Source of the DNA: Symsagittifera roscoffensis
Lineage: Eukaryota; Xenacoelomorpha; Acoela; Convolutidae
DNA: 64,000 nt
NCBI RefSeq assembly: GCF_963678635.1
Contig: NC_087062.1
Location: 80,107,200 to 80,171,199, forward strand
Direction: 5' to 3'
Below are positions 41,359-52,870 of the stretch, in pieces; position 1 is the first letter of the stretch; each line of letters starts with the position of its first letter. The position numbers were made by a program, and so were the translations under genes. The notes under the pieces are model-generated. The model made no database searches. It was not told the origin of the DNA and saw only the letters and a list, made by a program, of their open reading frames with translations.

Positions 41359-42074
41359 TAAACCATAGCAGGTGCATAAACTTTTAACTTAGGTCATTGA
41401 TATCTTTTTGATGCTATAAAAAGTTTCACTGTGAACTTGAAAAAAAAACGTCCATTTAAAGGCAGAACGAAAGAAAGCATATTTACCCTTGTGGTTCTTC
41501 CAGGCATCAAAATATTGCAACGATTTGGAGAGCGAGAAAGGGTATCGTAAGTATCCTGAAACCAAAAATATATAACACCAAGTTGTGGTTAAAACGGGAG
41601 AGTTGAAAAGACACAAACACGAACCATGAGGAGCCCAGGATAATCAAAAGCAGAGCAACCGGTAGTCCAACATTCAGCAAAATTGGAAGATGTCTTATTG
41701 TGAGACCTATTGTGCAATCTGCAAATTGTAATGCCTTATTTGGAGTTATATCTTCTATGGAAGGAAATCTGTTGTCCAAGCATTTCTTGGCATTTGACTT
41801 CTCGGAATTTTTCACCTGTTCCAGGCTTCTTTTCTGGCGCTTGGATATAGTTTTTGCATTAGAAGCTACCATTGTGTTCCTGCAATTTCAATCTAAGCAC
41901 TAATCATATCAAGTAGTGAAAAGATAAAACTGGCAAATTACAAAGAGTGAAGATAGCCGGGTGAATTTTGGGCATTTTAATGCGGTTTGGTGAATGTGCA
42001 CAATCGCAACTTTTTTTAAGTTTTAATCAGAAGGTCGAATATATCATAGTAAACGAGGATACAGTCAGGAGTCC
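41359..42074 (-). repeat. Copy of host first-exon DNA inserted between 5' LTR and leader
   Basis: These 716 bases match the sequence flanking the 3' LTR (17319-18034 and 10203-10918) with about seven substitutions (~1%). They sit directly against the LTR edge just as in the 3' flank, then break off into the detached 14-bp LTR end. Confidence 0.88.
41487..41872 (-). pseudogene. Third, broken copy of the host first exon
   Basis: Matches 10331-10716, but a TTA codon near the end is TGA, which stops the frame eight codons before the splice donor. One other change is Ser to Ile in LLIILGSSW. The copy has no downstream exons on its left, because it runs into the retrotransposon leader. Confidence 0.8.
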
Positions 42075-43000
42075 TGTAACATTCGCCCGGAAGATACATA
42101 TCGACGGAAAACAAAACTAAGTCCTAAAACGACTGGCTTACGTCTAAACAGAGCTTTGCATGCTTTTCACCGTCTCTACCAAGCCAGTACTTTCGGTGGT
42201 CTTTTCTAACATCGGGTCGACAAAAAAAACGTTACTGCTTTCGGCTTCGGTCAAAACACTCAAATTAACTTAATTACATGCAGAAATAGTGAGCTCATGG
42301 CTGGGTCTCAGTATCCCCAGACCACGAGGTCACTCCTAAAAACAGGGCTACTACTATTTATTATATTACTATTGTTTTTGTTCAGCAGATAAAAATCATC
42401 ATCCCCATCGAAGATGGATCAACCCTTTCCCCCAACTCCTAGCTTCTCATCTTTATCAAAATGAATCCAGTTGTTAATTAAATTCAAATCAGGACATGAC
42501 AAGAAGCTAAAAGTTTATATAGAAGGATAAAAGTCTCAGTTCCGAAACCCTTCCGGATTCTTGAATCCACTGAATCAAGCTCGTTAATCTTGATTTCTTC
42601 GTAATCCGGAAGTCTGTCTTCCACCCTTCACCGTTGTCTGCAACGGCCTTGCAACTATTGTAGCGACACAATAGTTGCAACTCGGAACGCTCTCTGCTAT
42701 TCCTGCAATCTGCTGTTGTTTTTTGATCACGATTCTCGTAGTTATCGTCCGCGCAATTAATGTTGTTGTGTTTTTCTTCGACTTTTTTGCCAAAATGGCC
42801 GTTTCTGACGTTTCTCAGAAATGTTACGTAATCACTTCGAAAATTTAAAAATTAGCAATTTCCGAATGCTTCATCCTTCACGTTTTGTTCAATCGTTCAA
42901 ATAACGTTCTTAATCCTTAATAATCACCAATCCGGAAGGCTCGCTGCTAAAAATTCGAATTCTGCAGAGATTGCATTTTTCACATTCTGGTCGAATGTCA
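42075..43000 (-). mobile_element. 5' LTR of the giant element
   Basis: 926 bp, same ends as the 3' LTR. TATATAAA is at 42514-42521 and AATAAA at 42357-42362. Right flank (read on the minus strand) is GGGATG and the 3' LTR outer flank is GGACTC, so no clear target-site duplication is visible. Transcription of the element should start here and run left. Confidence 0.85.
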
Positions 43001-44190
43001 CATCCCTTCATCACCTTATCCAATCAAAATCCTATGAACTTTCTAGATACGGAAGTGTAAAGTATAATGTGGATAGAAGTGAGGAGAGTCAGGTCGTTGG
43101 AAATCAAGCCAACCATATTGGGAAAGCTAACACCTGCACAGAATAAACCGGAGTTGAAAGTGATAATGTCTCTCAGCAACTACCAAGCAAAACAATAGTT
43201 GCGAAGTAAGTTAACTTGCTTAGACTTGGGATTAATCTGTGTGCCATTCTACCAGATTGGCACAGAGCAACCTTCCGATCAAGCACGAATTAGAGAGAGA
43301 AGGCCTTAACAACGAAAAAGTGCTTGAAATATTCTAGAATTTTCTATTTTCAAAACTTCGATTGACGAAAGGATATTTCTCAGAAATACGAAAAACGGCC
43401 ATTTTGACCGAAAAAGTTGAGAAAAACAGAACAACAGCAAAAAGAGTGGAAAACAGTCGCACGAGAACACAGAAAAACGAAGCCTCTTATCGTGACGACC
43501 ACGCACGATAAGACCCTTAGCGGAAGAAGATAGTGGGAAAGGAGGCTTCGGTGGGGAAGTGGTGGAGAGCATTATCCTCCCGTGCCACGAATTGAGAGTA
43601 ATAACGACGTTATTACAAGAACACGGAAGCGGAGGCTTGGTCCCCCAGAGACTGATATATGGTGAAAGACTGTAGTAAACTAACTTTTTAGCTACTCTGA
43701 TGCCATAGAACTTTGAATTGACACCGTTATTGTTTGATATTTTAGAATATGAGTAGCTAGGAAGAGGAAAGGGTCAATCCATCTCCAATGGATTTAATAT
43801 AGAACTGTCACCAAAAATATAGGATATTCGGGCCGTGTTTTTAATAGAAATCACGTAGTCTGAGGATCCGAGACTCAGCTATGTGGTTGTAATCGCATGT
43901 AAACGAAAGCTGATCAAAATACGTTTGACTGATGGCCTAAAAATAGTAACTTTTTACTTAGCCCTAAACAGACCAGAAAATCAACTGGCAAGGTCGAGAC
44001 GGTGAAAAACGAGTAGAATGAAGGTAACTGACGCCTGCCAGTCGTTAGTAGGTACTTTTTCTACGCTCCGTCCCTGTGTAGTATTTGGGCAAATGTTACA
44101 CTGGTTGACCTTCGCTGAATATTTTCATTCGCAACTACCATTGTTGGAAGGGACAGGAAAGCAAAAGCGAAGCTAAGAAAACACACACAG
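43001..44190 (-). mobile_element. LINE fragment interrupted by a solo LTR
   Basis: Short blocks on either side of the solo LTR (about 43130-43239 and 44101-44190) read through on the minus strand as LINE RT C-terminal sequence: an ENIQRR-x-TRI core, cut within it by the LTR. The same core is intact in the neighbouring LINE at 44600. The rest of 43001-43130 has no recognisable content. Confidence 0.5.
43240..44100 (+). mobile_element. Inverted solo LTR related to the giant element
   Basis: In plus orientation it starts TGTGCCATTCTACCAGATT and ends GGGCAAATGTTACA, matching the reverse complement of the giant element's LTR ends. Internal matches follow in the same order: TTTCTCAGAAAT, ACGGCCATTTTG, AGCTAGGA with AAAGGGT and ATCCATCT, GAGACTCAGCTATG, and GAGACGGTGAAAA. 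About 861 bp and clearly older (many changes and indels). No internal element sequence is attached. Confidence 0.75.
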
Positions 44191-47100
44191 ACATCTTCTA
44201 ATCTGAAGGCTTCTCAGCTTGTCGATCAGCTCCTTCTGTGGTCGTCCAATTCTTCAATCGCGAAAGGATGTCTCACATAGAGTTTTCCCAGTGTTTATCC
44301 AGCTTGATTTGAACAAGTGGTATGAACACTGGAAATTAGACTCTGGTAGTGAGTTTCAGTCGTTTATGGCTGGTATAGTGAGAAAATTACTCCGTAAACA
44401 AGTTCGTGACTTTCTGGTTATCAATTTGCACGGGTTTTTACGAAAGTTTCTTTCTTTTATTTAATGCATTCCTTCAGAGAAACAGTTCAGAAAATTGTAC
44501 ACATCTATCATACGCCCACGTGTTCTTCTGTACTCCACGGTCGAAAACATCGAAAAGTTTCAACTGTTCATAGTAAGCCAACTTGCATAGACTTGAGATT
44601 ATTCTGGTTGCCCTTCGCTGAATATTTTCAATTACTTTTCTGTCTTTTTCCGGGAATGAGTTCCAGGTTTGATTGGCATATTCCAGACGCAGCCTCACCA
44701 GGGTTTTGTGGAGGGTTGCCATGGTTTCCACAATTACACAATTAAATTCAAAAATCCTTCGTCAATGACTTTAACCATACTATTAGATAATTTTGTTTTC
44801 TTGACATTATGTTGTCGAAAAAGTAATCTTGAGTCAACGTTGACCACAAGCTCTTTTTCGTTTTTTTACATCGCTTATGGTTGTTTTGCCATCCAGTGTA
44901 AACTATTTTTTGTCGTTTTTGCTCCGCCTGATAAGGTAAGTTTGTGGCATTTTGTAAAAATAAATTTCATCTAAATTCCCTTGGACCACGTTGACAGTCA
45001 GCTCGGATCAGTCTGCAGTTCGTCTCTTCTTTTTCCGGTTGTGACTGGTCTATAAATTCCTGCATCACCAGCTTAAATAAACTTTTTGAGGTGATTCCAT
45101 TTGTTATGGAGTTTATGAGTACAAACAGTATCGGCCCTAGGACTGACCCTCGAAAGATATAACAGTCGTTCGCTTACGTCACATATGAGGTTGAGAGAAA
45201 TAGGCCCTAAAACCATTGTCTCAAGGATCAGGGACATTACCTTTTGTGTTTTTATACCTCATTCTGTCGGAGCCAAACTCGGTTGGCTTAAGACATGGGA
45301 CTTCAAGATTGGGTTACAGCTTAAAGGCTACTTCCAACACACCCCCACACCAGAAATAAGAACGTTCCCATGGCTAGGTCTCTAAATATCTAAGACGGGC
45401 GAATGCCGTTGAAATCGGGCTAACTTCAGTGTTGGAAACTCAAGTATACCTCAAGTTTCTTTTAGACAGTTGACCTTTTTTCCATTTCAGTTGTATCAAC
45501 CTAAAACATGAACCTAAAACGTCTCATAAACCTCAAACTGTATCAACCTAAAACGTCTCAAAATGACTGTGTAGATTAAACTCATGAAATTAAATTCAAG
45601 TTTATATCGACATGAATCTAGCATCAAGTAAATTATATAACAAAAGTAATTCTAGAAGTTTGAGGAGTTAACTAGTTTAAACTCATATTGTTTTGTTGTC
45701 TGGACCATTGGGTCACTTCACTTGTCAACGTTCCCAATCAAGATTCTCCTTGCTCCAGTAAAAAGACGTTCGCAATAGCTCTCTGAGTTCTCTATCGGGA
45801 GGAAGACAGCTCTTTTCGAATTGATTATTATTGGATAAACTGCGAATAGCAATTTGACTCCAGACTGATTTTCTGTCCATTTTACCGCACTTATATATCG
45901 ATTATTCTATTTTTATTGAATTCTCATTTCAGTTGCATCGATAAATTTGTGTATGACAGAGCCAAATCGAATTTTTCAAAAAAATACCATTTCATCCAAA
46001 ATCAAGACAAAACTTCAGGATATGACCGACAGGCACAGGACTCCGCTGATGACAGTAACCCAGTCTGACCGAATTGCGTTCACTTATACTCGTTGTTGCC
46101 TGTTGAAAAGGAAAGCAGTTATCCAGTCCAGACTTTTGTCTCTGATTCCTTTACTGGAGATAATGTTCAGTAATCATCTATGGGGGACACTATCAAAACA
46201 TTTTTGGAAGTGAATAAAAACAACATCAACGTCGTTGTCTTGGTCTATTTCTGCCGTTCAGTCATTCAAGTGATGTCGATCGGCAAGGCAAAAAACCAAA
46301 GAGTGGGTTCGATATCGTTTTTGTTCAGACTAAGGTAAAAGAAAATTTGCCGATTTAAGGTTTTTTCCAAGAGTTTGATGTTGGGCTGACTGGTTTATAA
46401 TTATTAGAATCGTTCTTCGGGTCCGCCGGGAAATTTTTACATCCCCAGTTCTTAGGAGTTTCACCAAGTTCCCATGACTTTTGAAATATTATACGGAAAG
46501 TTTCATACAGAATCCGTGCGTGCAGAATATCTGGCCCCATTGATTTTGTAGTGTCTAATTCAGTTTTTTTTTCAAAGTTAAGTCTTCAGTGAGAAGTAAG
46601 CCAACTGATATTTGATTTTCTTGGTTTTATACAACATCCCAGTTGCCTGGAATTTCTATGGTAGAAAGTGAAATGAGAACGTTTTGCCTCATCTTTGACC
46701 TTACCAAATCTTGCGCATAGGTCATTTTCTAGCTTGAGCACAGGTTTCATCTCAGTTGACTTCAGTTTCTTATTAACATAATTCCAAAATTTTTGTGTTG
46801 GGATTTTATACTCTTAGATTTTTCTTCTTCGTATGTAAGAGTTCATTTTTGTGTCAGTTTTTTGACTTTTATCCAATTGTTGCAATAAGTTTCGTAGTTC
46901 CGTTGAGTTTCCTCTCTTCTAAATCTTTCTCATCTTTTTTTTGTAAAATTGTTTGCCTGACATCATTATTCAACGATAGTTTATTTTGCTTAAATTTTTG
47001 CTTTTGGAACGTGTTTTTCCGTTGCATCACCAAATATGGAATTGAATCTTTCCCAGTTGTGTTTCAGAGTTAATGACTCATCATAGTTGATCTTGTGTTT

Positions 47101-47218
47101 AGTTTTGGAGCGCAGCTCGGCGTAGCTCCCTCTGTTGTAGTTCGTTCAATCTTAATTTACTTCGGATATCAGTGCGGAATTTGACTTTAACCTGAATAAG
47201 TTCATGATCGCTTTTGCC
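44190..47218 (-). mobile_element. Decayed LINE (CR1/L2/Jockey-like), minus strand
   Basis: Read right to left: endonuclease end FGKSDHELIQ (47190), RT entry GPDILHARILYETFR and NNYKPVSPTS (46540-46380), RT core HFQKCFDSVPHR (about 46200), RGSVLGPILF (about 45130), YANQTWNSF and IENIQRRATRI (about 44600-44690), and a WNSLPES/FK block near the 3' end (about 44300). It is broken by stops and frameshifts and lacks most of the endonuclease. About 0.9 kb of foreign sequence lies between the VISGV block and RGSVLG. Confidence 0.8.
45147..46040. mobile_element. Unidentified ~0.9-kb insertion inside the LINE RT domain
   Basis: The RT motif S-G-V-P-Q-G-S-V-L-G is split here: the first half is at about 46045 and the second at about 45140. 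The intervening sequence has no long coding frame and no obvious terminal inverted repeats. Edges are approximate. Confidence 0.5.
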
Positions 47219-47220
47219 AA

Positions 47221-49290
47221 ATGATGAGACCACCCATTGAGCAATTGCGGCTATTAAGTAATAGACTTGACAAAATATTGTGTTCGGATGAGATTTATTT
47301 CAGTGGTGTTGAACGATTTACGTCTACTCTGAGAATGGACCATATGGGTTTGGTTGCTTATCATGGTGTTGAACAATCTGAAAAGAAGGTTGTTTACTTT
47401 CGTGACCATAGATTTGCCAACAAAAATCATTTGAACTATTTGCTGGATACTCATGATGTAAGTTATTTTCTTAACTACAACGATCCAAATGTGTTGTTAG
47501 GGGAACTTTCTAAAGAGCTTCTGAATTTGTATAAGGCCGCCTGTCCATTGAAACGTGTTGTTCTTAGCTCAAAGGATCCACCTTTCATGACTCCTGTTAT
47601 CAAATATCTTTTAAGGAAGAAGCATCGACATACACGCCGAGGTAAACTTGCGGAGGCGAATGATGTCGACCTCCAAATTCGTATGTTTATTACTAAACGT
47701 GCCTTTTCTGATTCCAATGGTCGAAACTGGTGGCAGCGTGTGAAAATTTTATTGAATAAGAATACAATAGCCCCAGATCGCACCTGTGCTTTTTCGGCTG
47801 AGCAGCTTAACCGTTACTATAATGGCATCTCCACTGCTTCTGGAGGCCCATTCAGGCCTACTTATTTGGAGACTACAGATGACGGTCAGCACTTTTCGCT
47901 CTTGCAAATATTTAAGGCCATGAAACGCAATAGGCGCACCGCTACTGGCCCGGACGCTCTGCCGTTTTGGATCTTTCAGGACAATGCCCACAATTTGGCC
48001 GAAGTTTATTGTATTATGTTCAATTTGTGCTTGAAACAAGGTATTTTTCCGTAGTTTTGGAAGCTTGCAAAAATATCTCCCTTGCCAAAAAATTCGTCTC
48101 CAAAGCAGCAAAAGCATTTGAGGCCTGTCTCTGTTACTTCTGTTATGTCCAGAGTGTTTGAAAGGTTAATTTACCAGAACTATCTGCAAGGCCCTTATAA
48201 CAGATGGCTTACACGTAACCAGTATGGGTTTCGTAAACATTCTTCTATTTCCTGTATGCTCATTAGGCTGCAACATCATCTCTGGAATTTCAGTGAAAAC
48301 TATGATAATGTTCGCTTCTTTTCTTTAGATATGTCAAAAGCTTTTGATACTATTTCCCACAGGAGTGTTATAGAAGGAGTAATGAATATTGTCCCATTAG
48401 TCGATCCTGCGTTTGTCAACGTAATCACTAACTTCTTGCAAAATAAAGCCCATTATACTTCTCTCAATGGCTTGGATTCAACTGTTTTGTATACTAGTCA
48501 GGGTGTCCCTCAGGGCACTGTCCTTGGTCCGCCTCTTTACAATGGCTCTACCCATGATATTGATGTATCAGATATTTCCACCACGTTATCAACTTATGCT
48601 GACGACAACAATCCTCTTGTAGCTGGCTGCAATAGCGCTGACAATGCTCGGGAAATTATTAGTTCGCTCTGTCACCAATTTGACGCAAAAATTTGATTCT
48701 CAATGTTCAGAAATCTTCCAAGGAAATGCGTATCATTTTCAACCATAGTGGCAGAAATGCCATACATATGGTTGAGGGCGTTAAGGTTGTTGATGACCTC
48801 AAAGTGCTGGGGCTTACGATTGACTCCAAATTTAGTTTTCTAAGCATATTGACAAAGCTGTTAAACAATCGAATTCTATACTTTTTTCAATCTGGCGCCT
48901 TGGTAAAATCGGTTATTCGAAGGACGAACTTGCTATTTTGTATCGTGCTTTTATTCTCCCAAAGCTTTACTATGGCATTAAAATTTGGAGGGGTTCAAAT
49001 GTTAAAGATCTAGAGAAGATAAATTTATTTCAAAGACGTGCAATAAGGCTCGGCGTTACTGATACACATGAACCAATATCTGCAACTATTAGAAGAGCTG
49101 ACCAAAAAACTCTACGATGCAATCCTCCAAACAGGTTCTGATCATCTGTTGTTTGATTTAGTTCCGACACGTTCTACCTACTCAGCAAACAACCTGGGCT
49201 GTCGTGATCCACCTATTGCTCGCTGTAAAAAGGAGAGGCAAATGAAAATATTTCCTTATCGCCTGCTGCGCAGACTTCATGAAATATAGT
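47221..49290 (+). pseudogene. Decayed LINE reverse transcriptase, plus strand
   Basis: A 277-codon frame (47221-48054) holds the end of the endonuclease domain and the RT entry (RNRRTATGPDALPFWIF). After a frame change, 48082-48696 holds the RT core (RPVSVTSVMSRVFERL, NQYGFRKHSS, SLDMSKAFDTISH, QGVPQGTVLGPPLYN and catalytic TYADDNNPL). Further frame changes lead to VLGLTIDSKFSF and then LPKLYYGIKIW and FQRRAIRLGVT (to 49141). It is related to the LINE at 8985-9661 by the RRALKLGVT/RRAIRLGVT block. It is 5'-truncated and abuts the minus-strand LINE head to head. Confidence 0.85.
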
Positions 49291-51150
49291 TTAATTTGTT
49301 ATGTCTTATTACGATTTATAGTTGTCATTCTATAACTAATTTAAGTATCTATCTAAGTAAATCCAATTAAGCAAAGCAGAAGAAGTAAAAAGTACCCGGG
49401 TTCGAAGACAGAGTAGAGGAAGATTCACTAGATATTTACAATCAAACCGATGACTTGACTAAATACGACTTTTTACAGCAGAAGTTTACAAAACAATTTC
49501 CTGGTCTGCCCCTTGGCTGGTTTTGAGATAATTTTGCTGATTCACACTGTAAAAAAGAACACAAGACTTCCGCGATCAAAACAAAGGTACAATTGAAGAT
49601 GGAGATTCGCCACAGGATTGAAACAACGAGGCTATGATATGAACCTGGGAGAGATATCAGATGGAACTGTTAAACAACAAAATGACTTCACAAACATTAA
49701 GATAGATGGATATGGGGGAGCTCTCGATAAGTCTGAAGACTTAAATACCGACTGAGGAAAGAGTTAGATTGAGAGTGTTAATCTTCAAGGTAAACTGTAT
49801 GTAGTTCTTGGAGAAAATGTTCGACATAAACTTCTAGATGATCTAACAAGCGAACTAGGACAATGGAACCATATCGAAAGCTGGGAACGCGTACTTGTGT
49901 TCAGCAAATTGATCTTACAGCCTAATCCCATAACTTAAACTACCCGAGTTGTCAACATAGGAGTGAACCAACAACTTCATGGGAAGATTGGATAGAAATG
50001 TTTCAATTAACTCTGAAAGCTAAAAATAACAATGACATTGAGAATTTGTTAAACCCCATGTAATTGTTGAAAACTGAAATTCTACAAAAAAGAAGATAAA
50101 CAACACAACAATTCGACTACAACAAAGCCCAAACGTGTGGCTAGAAATCTCGAAGAAAAAAGGCGAATCGACAAAAACGAAAGCGTGAGAATCATGTTGG
50201 AAACGAAAATTGTAGGTGAGATTGTGCAATGAAGAATCTGACAAATGACCCGCTCAAGGCTCTGTCTGGCAATAGCTATTAAAATAGAACATTTATTAAG
50301 TCAGAAAGAAACTCACCAAGATTGAAATCCTTTGGATTAGTTTGCGGATCTCAGGTATTACCTCAATCAAGCATTCAATAGAAAACCGAATGTTACTTTC
50401 GAACGCCGCCATTTCCTTAATAGAATTCTCATTACCTGGATACTCCACCTGACATTAAAAACAGACAACCAGGCAAAAATTGTTACGTCTCAGACCCCAG
50501 CCGAACCTCTCACAGACACTTTACTCCACAAAAGGACTGTGAGAGTTGATAGGGATACCATTCACTAGCCAATTTTTGAAAAATAATAACTTTTTTTTGG
50601 AAAAACTTTCATTCGATAGAACAGAAAACATTGCTACCCAACCGCGGGCAAAAGAAATCATAAATTCTTCTGACATTTCATTAAGTTAGACTGCAAATCC
50701 TTAGGAAGTCGGATATGGCATTACTGAGAAATCATCAAAAAGTGAAAAGTTATTAAAGGTGGCAACACAACTCCTTCTCTGACGTAGGCTCAAATAAAAA
50801 AGACTGCCTTTTAAAACGCAACAAAATTTGACAATCGCATCATCGGAGACCAGAAACTTAAAAAAACCGGACGATCAAATTGAAAAAAACAACTTGAAAC
50901 ACCACACAAACTAATCCAATTAATATTTGTGGTACCTGATTTTGCGTGGGAAACAAATAGAAAAACAAGATAGTTATTAATCAATTCAACAATGCTTTCC
51001 AACAGTTTTCAATTATAGGATACTGAGATTGAAATTGGGCGACGCAAGGTGTTATGAATTATTAATTTTCAAAACCAGGTCCTAACCCAGTTAGTGAAAA
51101 ATTATTATTTATCCCAAAATTTCAAACAGACAAACAAAATCAACTAGCGT
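49291..51150. other. No confident feature (possible remains of a decayed coding region at 49.4-50.05 kb)
   Basis: The 49400-50050 stretch has less A/T-run bias and scattered protein-like pieces (TDDLTKYDFLQQKFTKQFPG) in changing frames, broken by many stops. I cannot assign it to a family. The rest is AT-rich without ORFs or repeats that I could place. Confidence 0.3.
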
Positions 51151-51219
51151 TTAACGCACCTCCGGTGCATCGAAATTTTTCGACGCATGAAAAACCGCAT
51201 ATATTGGAAACAACATCTG

Positions 51220-52690
51220 CAAACTTTTAGTGTACTCTGACTGCACCCAATTACAGGGTTGGTAATTTCGAACTTTATAATTTTTTTTCATTCCCATTTT
51301 AAAAGCGTCATCTCGAAAACTTAATGAACCTCTGGTGAAATTTGGAGGCCAGATTAGCAACCACTGAGAGTCCCTGAGAGCACCCTACTATGGGGTTAGG
51401 AATTCAAATATTTGTGAATTTATTTAAACCTAAGCTTCCGGAAGAAAAACATTGAAAAAACGTCTCATCTCGAAAACTAAAGGATTTGAGCATTCATATT
51501 AAGAGGTATGATTTGAGACGCCAGGGTGTACGCTGACAATAAGGTTGTATCTTCATCGAGTTGGTAGTTTCAAATTTTTTGAACTTCTTTGTAGATAAGT
51601 TCTTTGAGAAATTTTGAAAAAATCAAAAAACGTCACAACTTGGAAACTAAAAGCATTTGAGCAGTCGCATGTGGCAAGATTTGCAACTCTTTAGAGTACC
51701 CTGACAAAACTGAACTTTAGCTTTGGGAATTTCAAATTTTAAAATAGTAAATTTAAACTTTCTGAAAATTTTGAAAAAATCACAGAAAACGTCACATCTC
51801 ACAAACTACGAAGAATTCAGCAGTCATATTTGGAGGCAAGATTCGCAATCCTTGAGAGTACTCTGACAGGACCTAACTACAGGGTTGGGAATTTCAGATT
51901 TAAAAAAAAACAAAAATCATTTAAGTTTTCTGAAAATTTTTTAAGAAATCACAAAAAACGTCATCTCTCGAAAAACACAAAGAATTGAGCAGTCATACTT
52001 TGAGGCAAGATTCGCAATCTTTGAGAGTACTCTGACAGGACCTAACTACAGGGTTGGGAATTTCAGATTTTGAAAAAAAAACAAAAATAATTTAAGTTTT
52101 CTGAAAATTTTTTAAGAAATCACAAAAAACGTGATATCTCGAAAAATACAAAAAATTAAGCAGTCAAACTTTGAGGCAAAATTCGTAATCTTTGAGAGTA
52201 CTCTGACAGGACCCAACTACAGGGTTGGGAATTTCAGATTTTGTGAAAAAAAATTAATATAAATTTTCTGTAAAATTTTCGAAAAAATTACAAAAAACGT
52301 CATATCTGGAAAAGTACAAGGATTTGAACAGTCATATTTGGAGGCAAGATTTGCAACTCCTTAGAGTATTCTGACAGCACCCAACTACAAGGTTTCGATT
52401 TTAAAGTTTTGAAAAATAATTTTAATTTCCAGAAAATTTTTTAAAAAATCACAAAAAACGTCATATCTCAAAAACTACAAGGATTTGAGCACTCATATTT
52501 GGAGGCAAGATTCGCAATCCTTGATAGTACTCTGACAGTACCCAACTACAGGGTTGGGAATTTCAGATTTTGTAAATTATTTTGTTATTTGAAATTTCTG
52601 AAAAAATCTCAAAAATCGTCTTATCTCGTTATCTAAAATGATTCGGGCATTCAAAATTGGAGGCCAAATTCGCAACCCCTAATTCGATAT
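51220..52690. repeat. Diverged tandem array of ~165-bp units (about nine copies)
   Basis: Each unit contains GGAGGCAAGATTCGCAATC, then GAGAGTACTCTGACAG, then ACCCAACTACAGGGTTGGGA, then ATTTCAGATTTT, then a CACAAAAAACGTCATATCTC-like block. Starts of the GCAATC block are at about 51842, 52010, 52181, 52347, 52510 and 52670, with earlier, more diverged units to the left. Spacing ranges 160-171. Confidence 0.85.
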
Positions 52691-52769
52691 TGGGCTGCTT
52701 AATTTAAACTCGGTAAAATAACCACTGAAATAAATCAAATTGGAAAATCGAAAAAAAAATTCTTAACCA

Positions 52770-52870
52770 TTGCAATTTACGATATAGCTTAAACATGCAA
52801 AAATATTACGTTGAAAAAGCTTAAACATGGCGAGATAGTGAAGCCCGCATTTAAATATATAATAGATTTA
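52770..52870. repeat. Third copy of the 8.5-kb dispersed repeat
   Basis: ATATAGCTTAAACATG, then GTTGAAAAAGC, then TAAACATGGCGAGATAGTGA, then CCCGCATT and AAATATATAATAGAT closely match 8510-8625. It ends where the possible exon at 52868 begins. Confidence 0.75.

Larger units (their letters stand above)
18035..43000 (-). mobile_element. Giant Ty3/gypsy-type LTR retrotransposon with extra ORFs (~25 kb)
   Basis: The two LTRs (18035-18961, 42075-43000) have the same ends and differ at about 7 positions. Between them, on the minus strand, come leader, gag with two CCHC knuckles, protease (DTG), RT (YVDD), RNase H, integrase (HHCC and D,D,E), a macro-domain-like module, ORF3 with an SGNH-hydrolase domain, ORF4, and a polypurine tract next to the 3' LTR. 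Domain order PR-RT-RH-IN is that of Ty3/gypsy. Typical members are about 5-10 kb, so this one is two to four times longer. 716 bp of host DNA is inserted beside the 5' LTR, and no matching target-site duplication is seen. gag-pol has several frameshifts and stops, so this copy is probably not autonomous. Confidence 0.85.

Noticed and set aside
41345-43000. A single 1.66-kb LTR ending at 41345
   Set aside because: The two 3' copies lack the 14-bp end at the matching place and continue into host intron. The 926-bp LTR has its own TG/CA inverted termini, TATA box, AATAAA and adjacent polypurine tract.
43306-43572. Minus-strand 88-codon ORF
   Set aside because: It lies inside the inverted solo LTR and has no protein-like features.
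49400-50050. Decayed retroelement gene
   Set aside because: Protein-like pieces exist, but no domain or motif could be named and stops are frequent in all frames.
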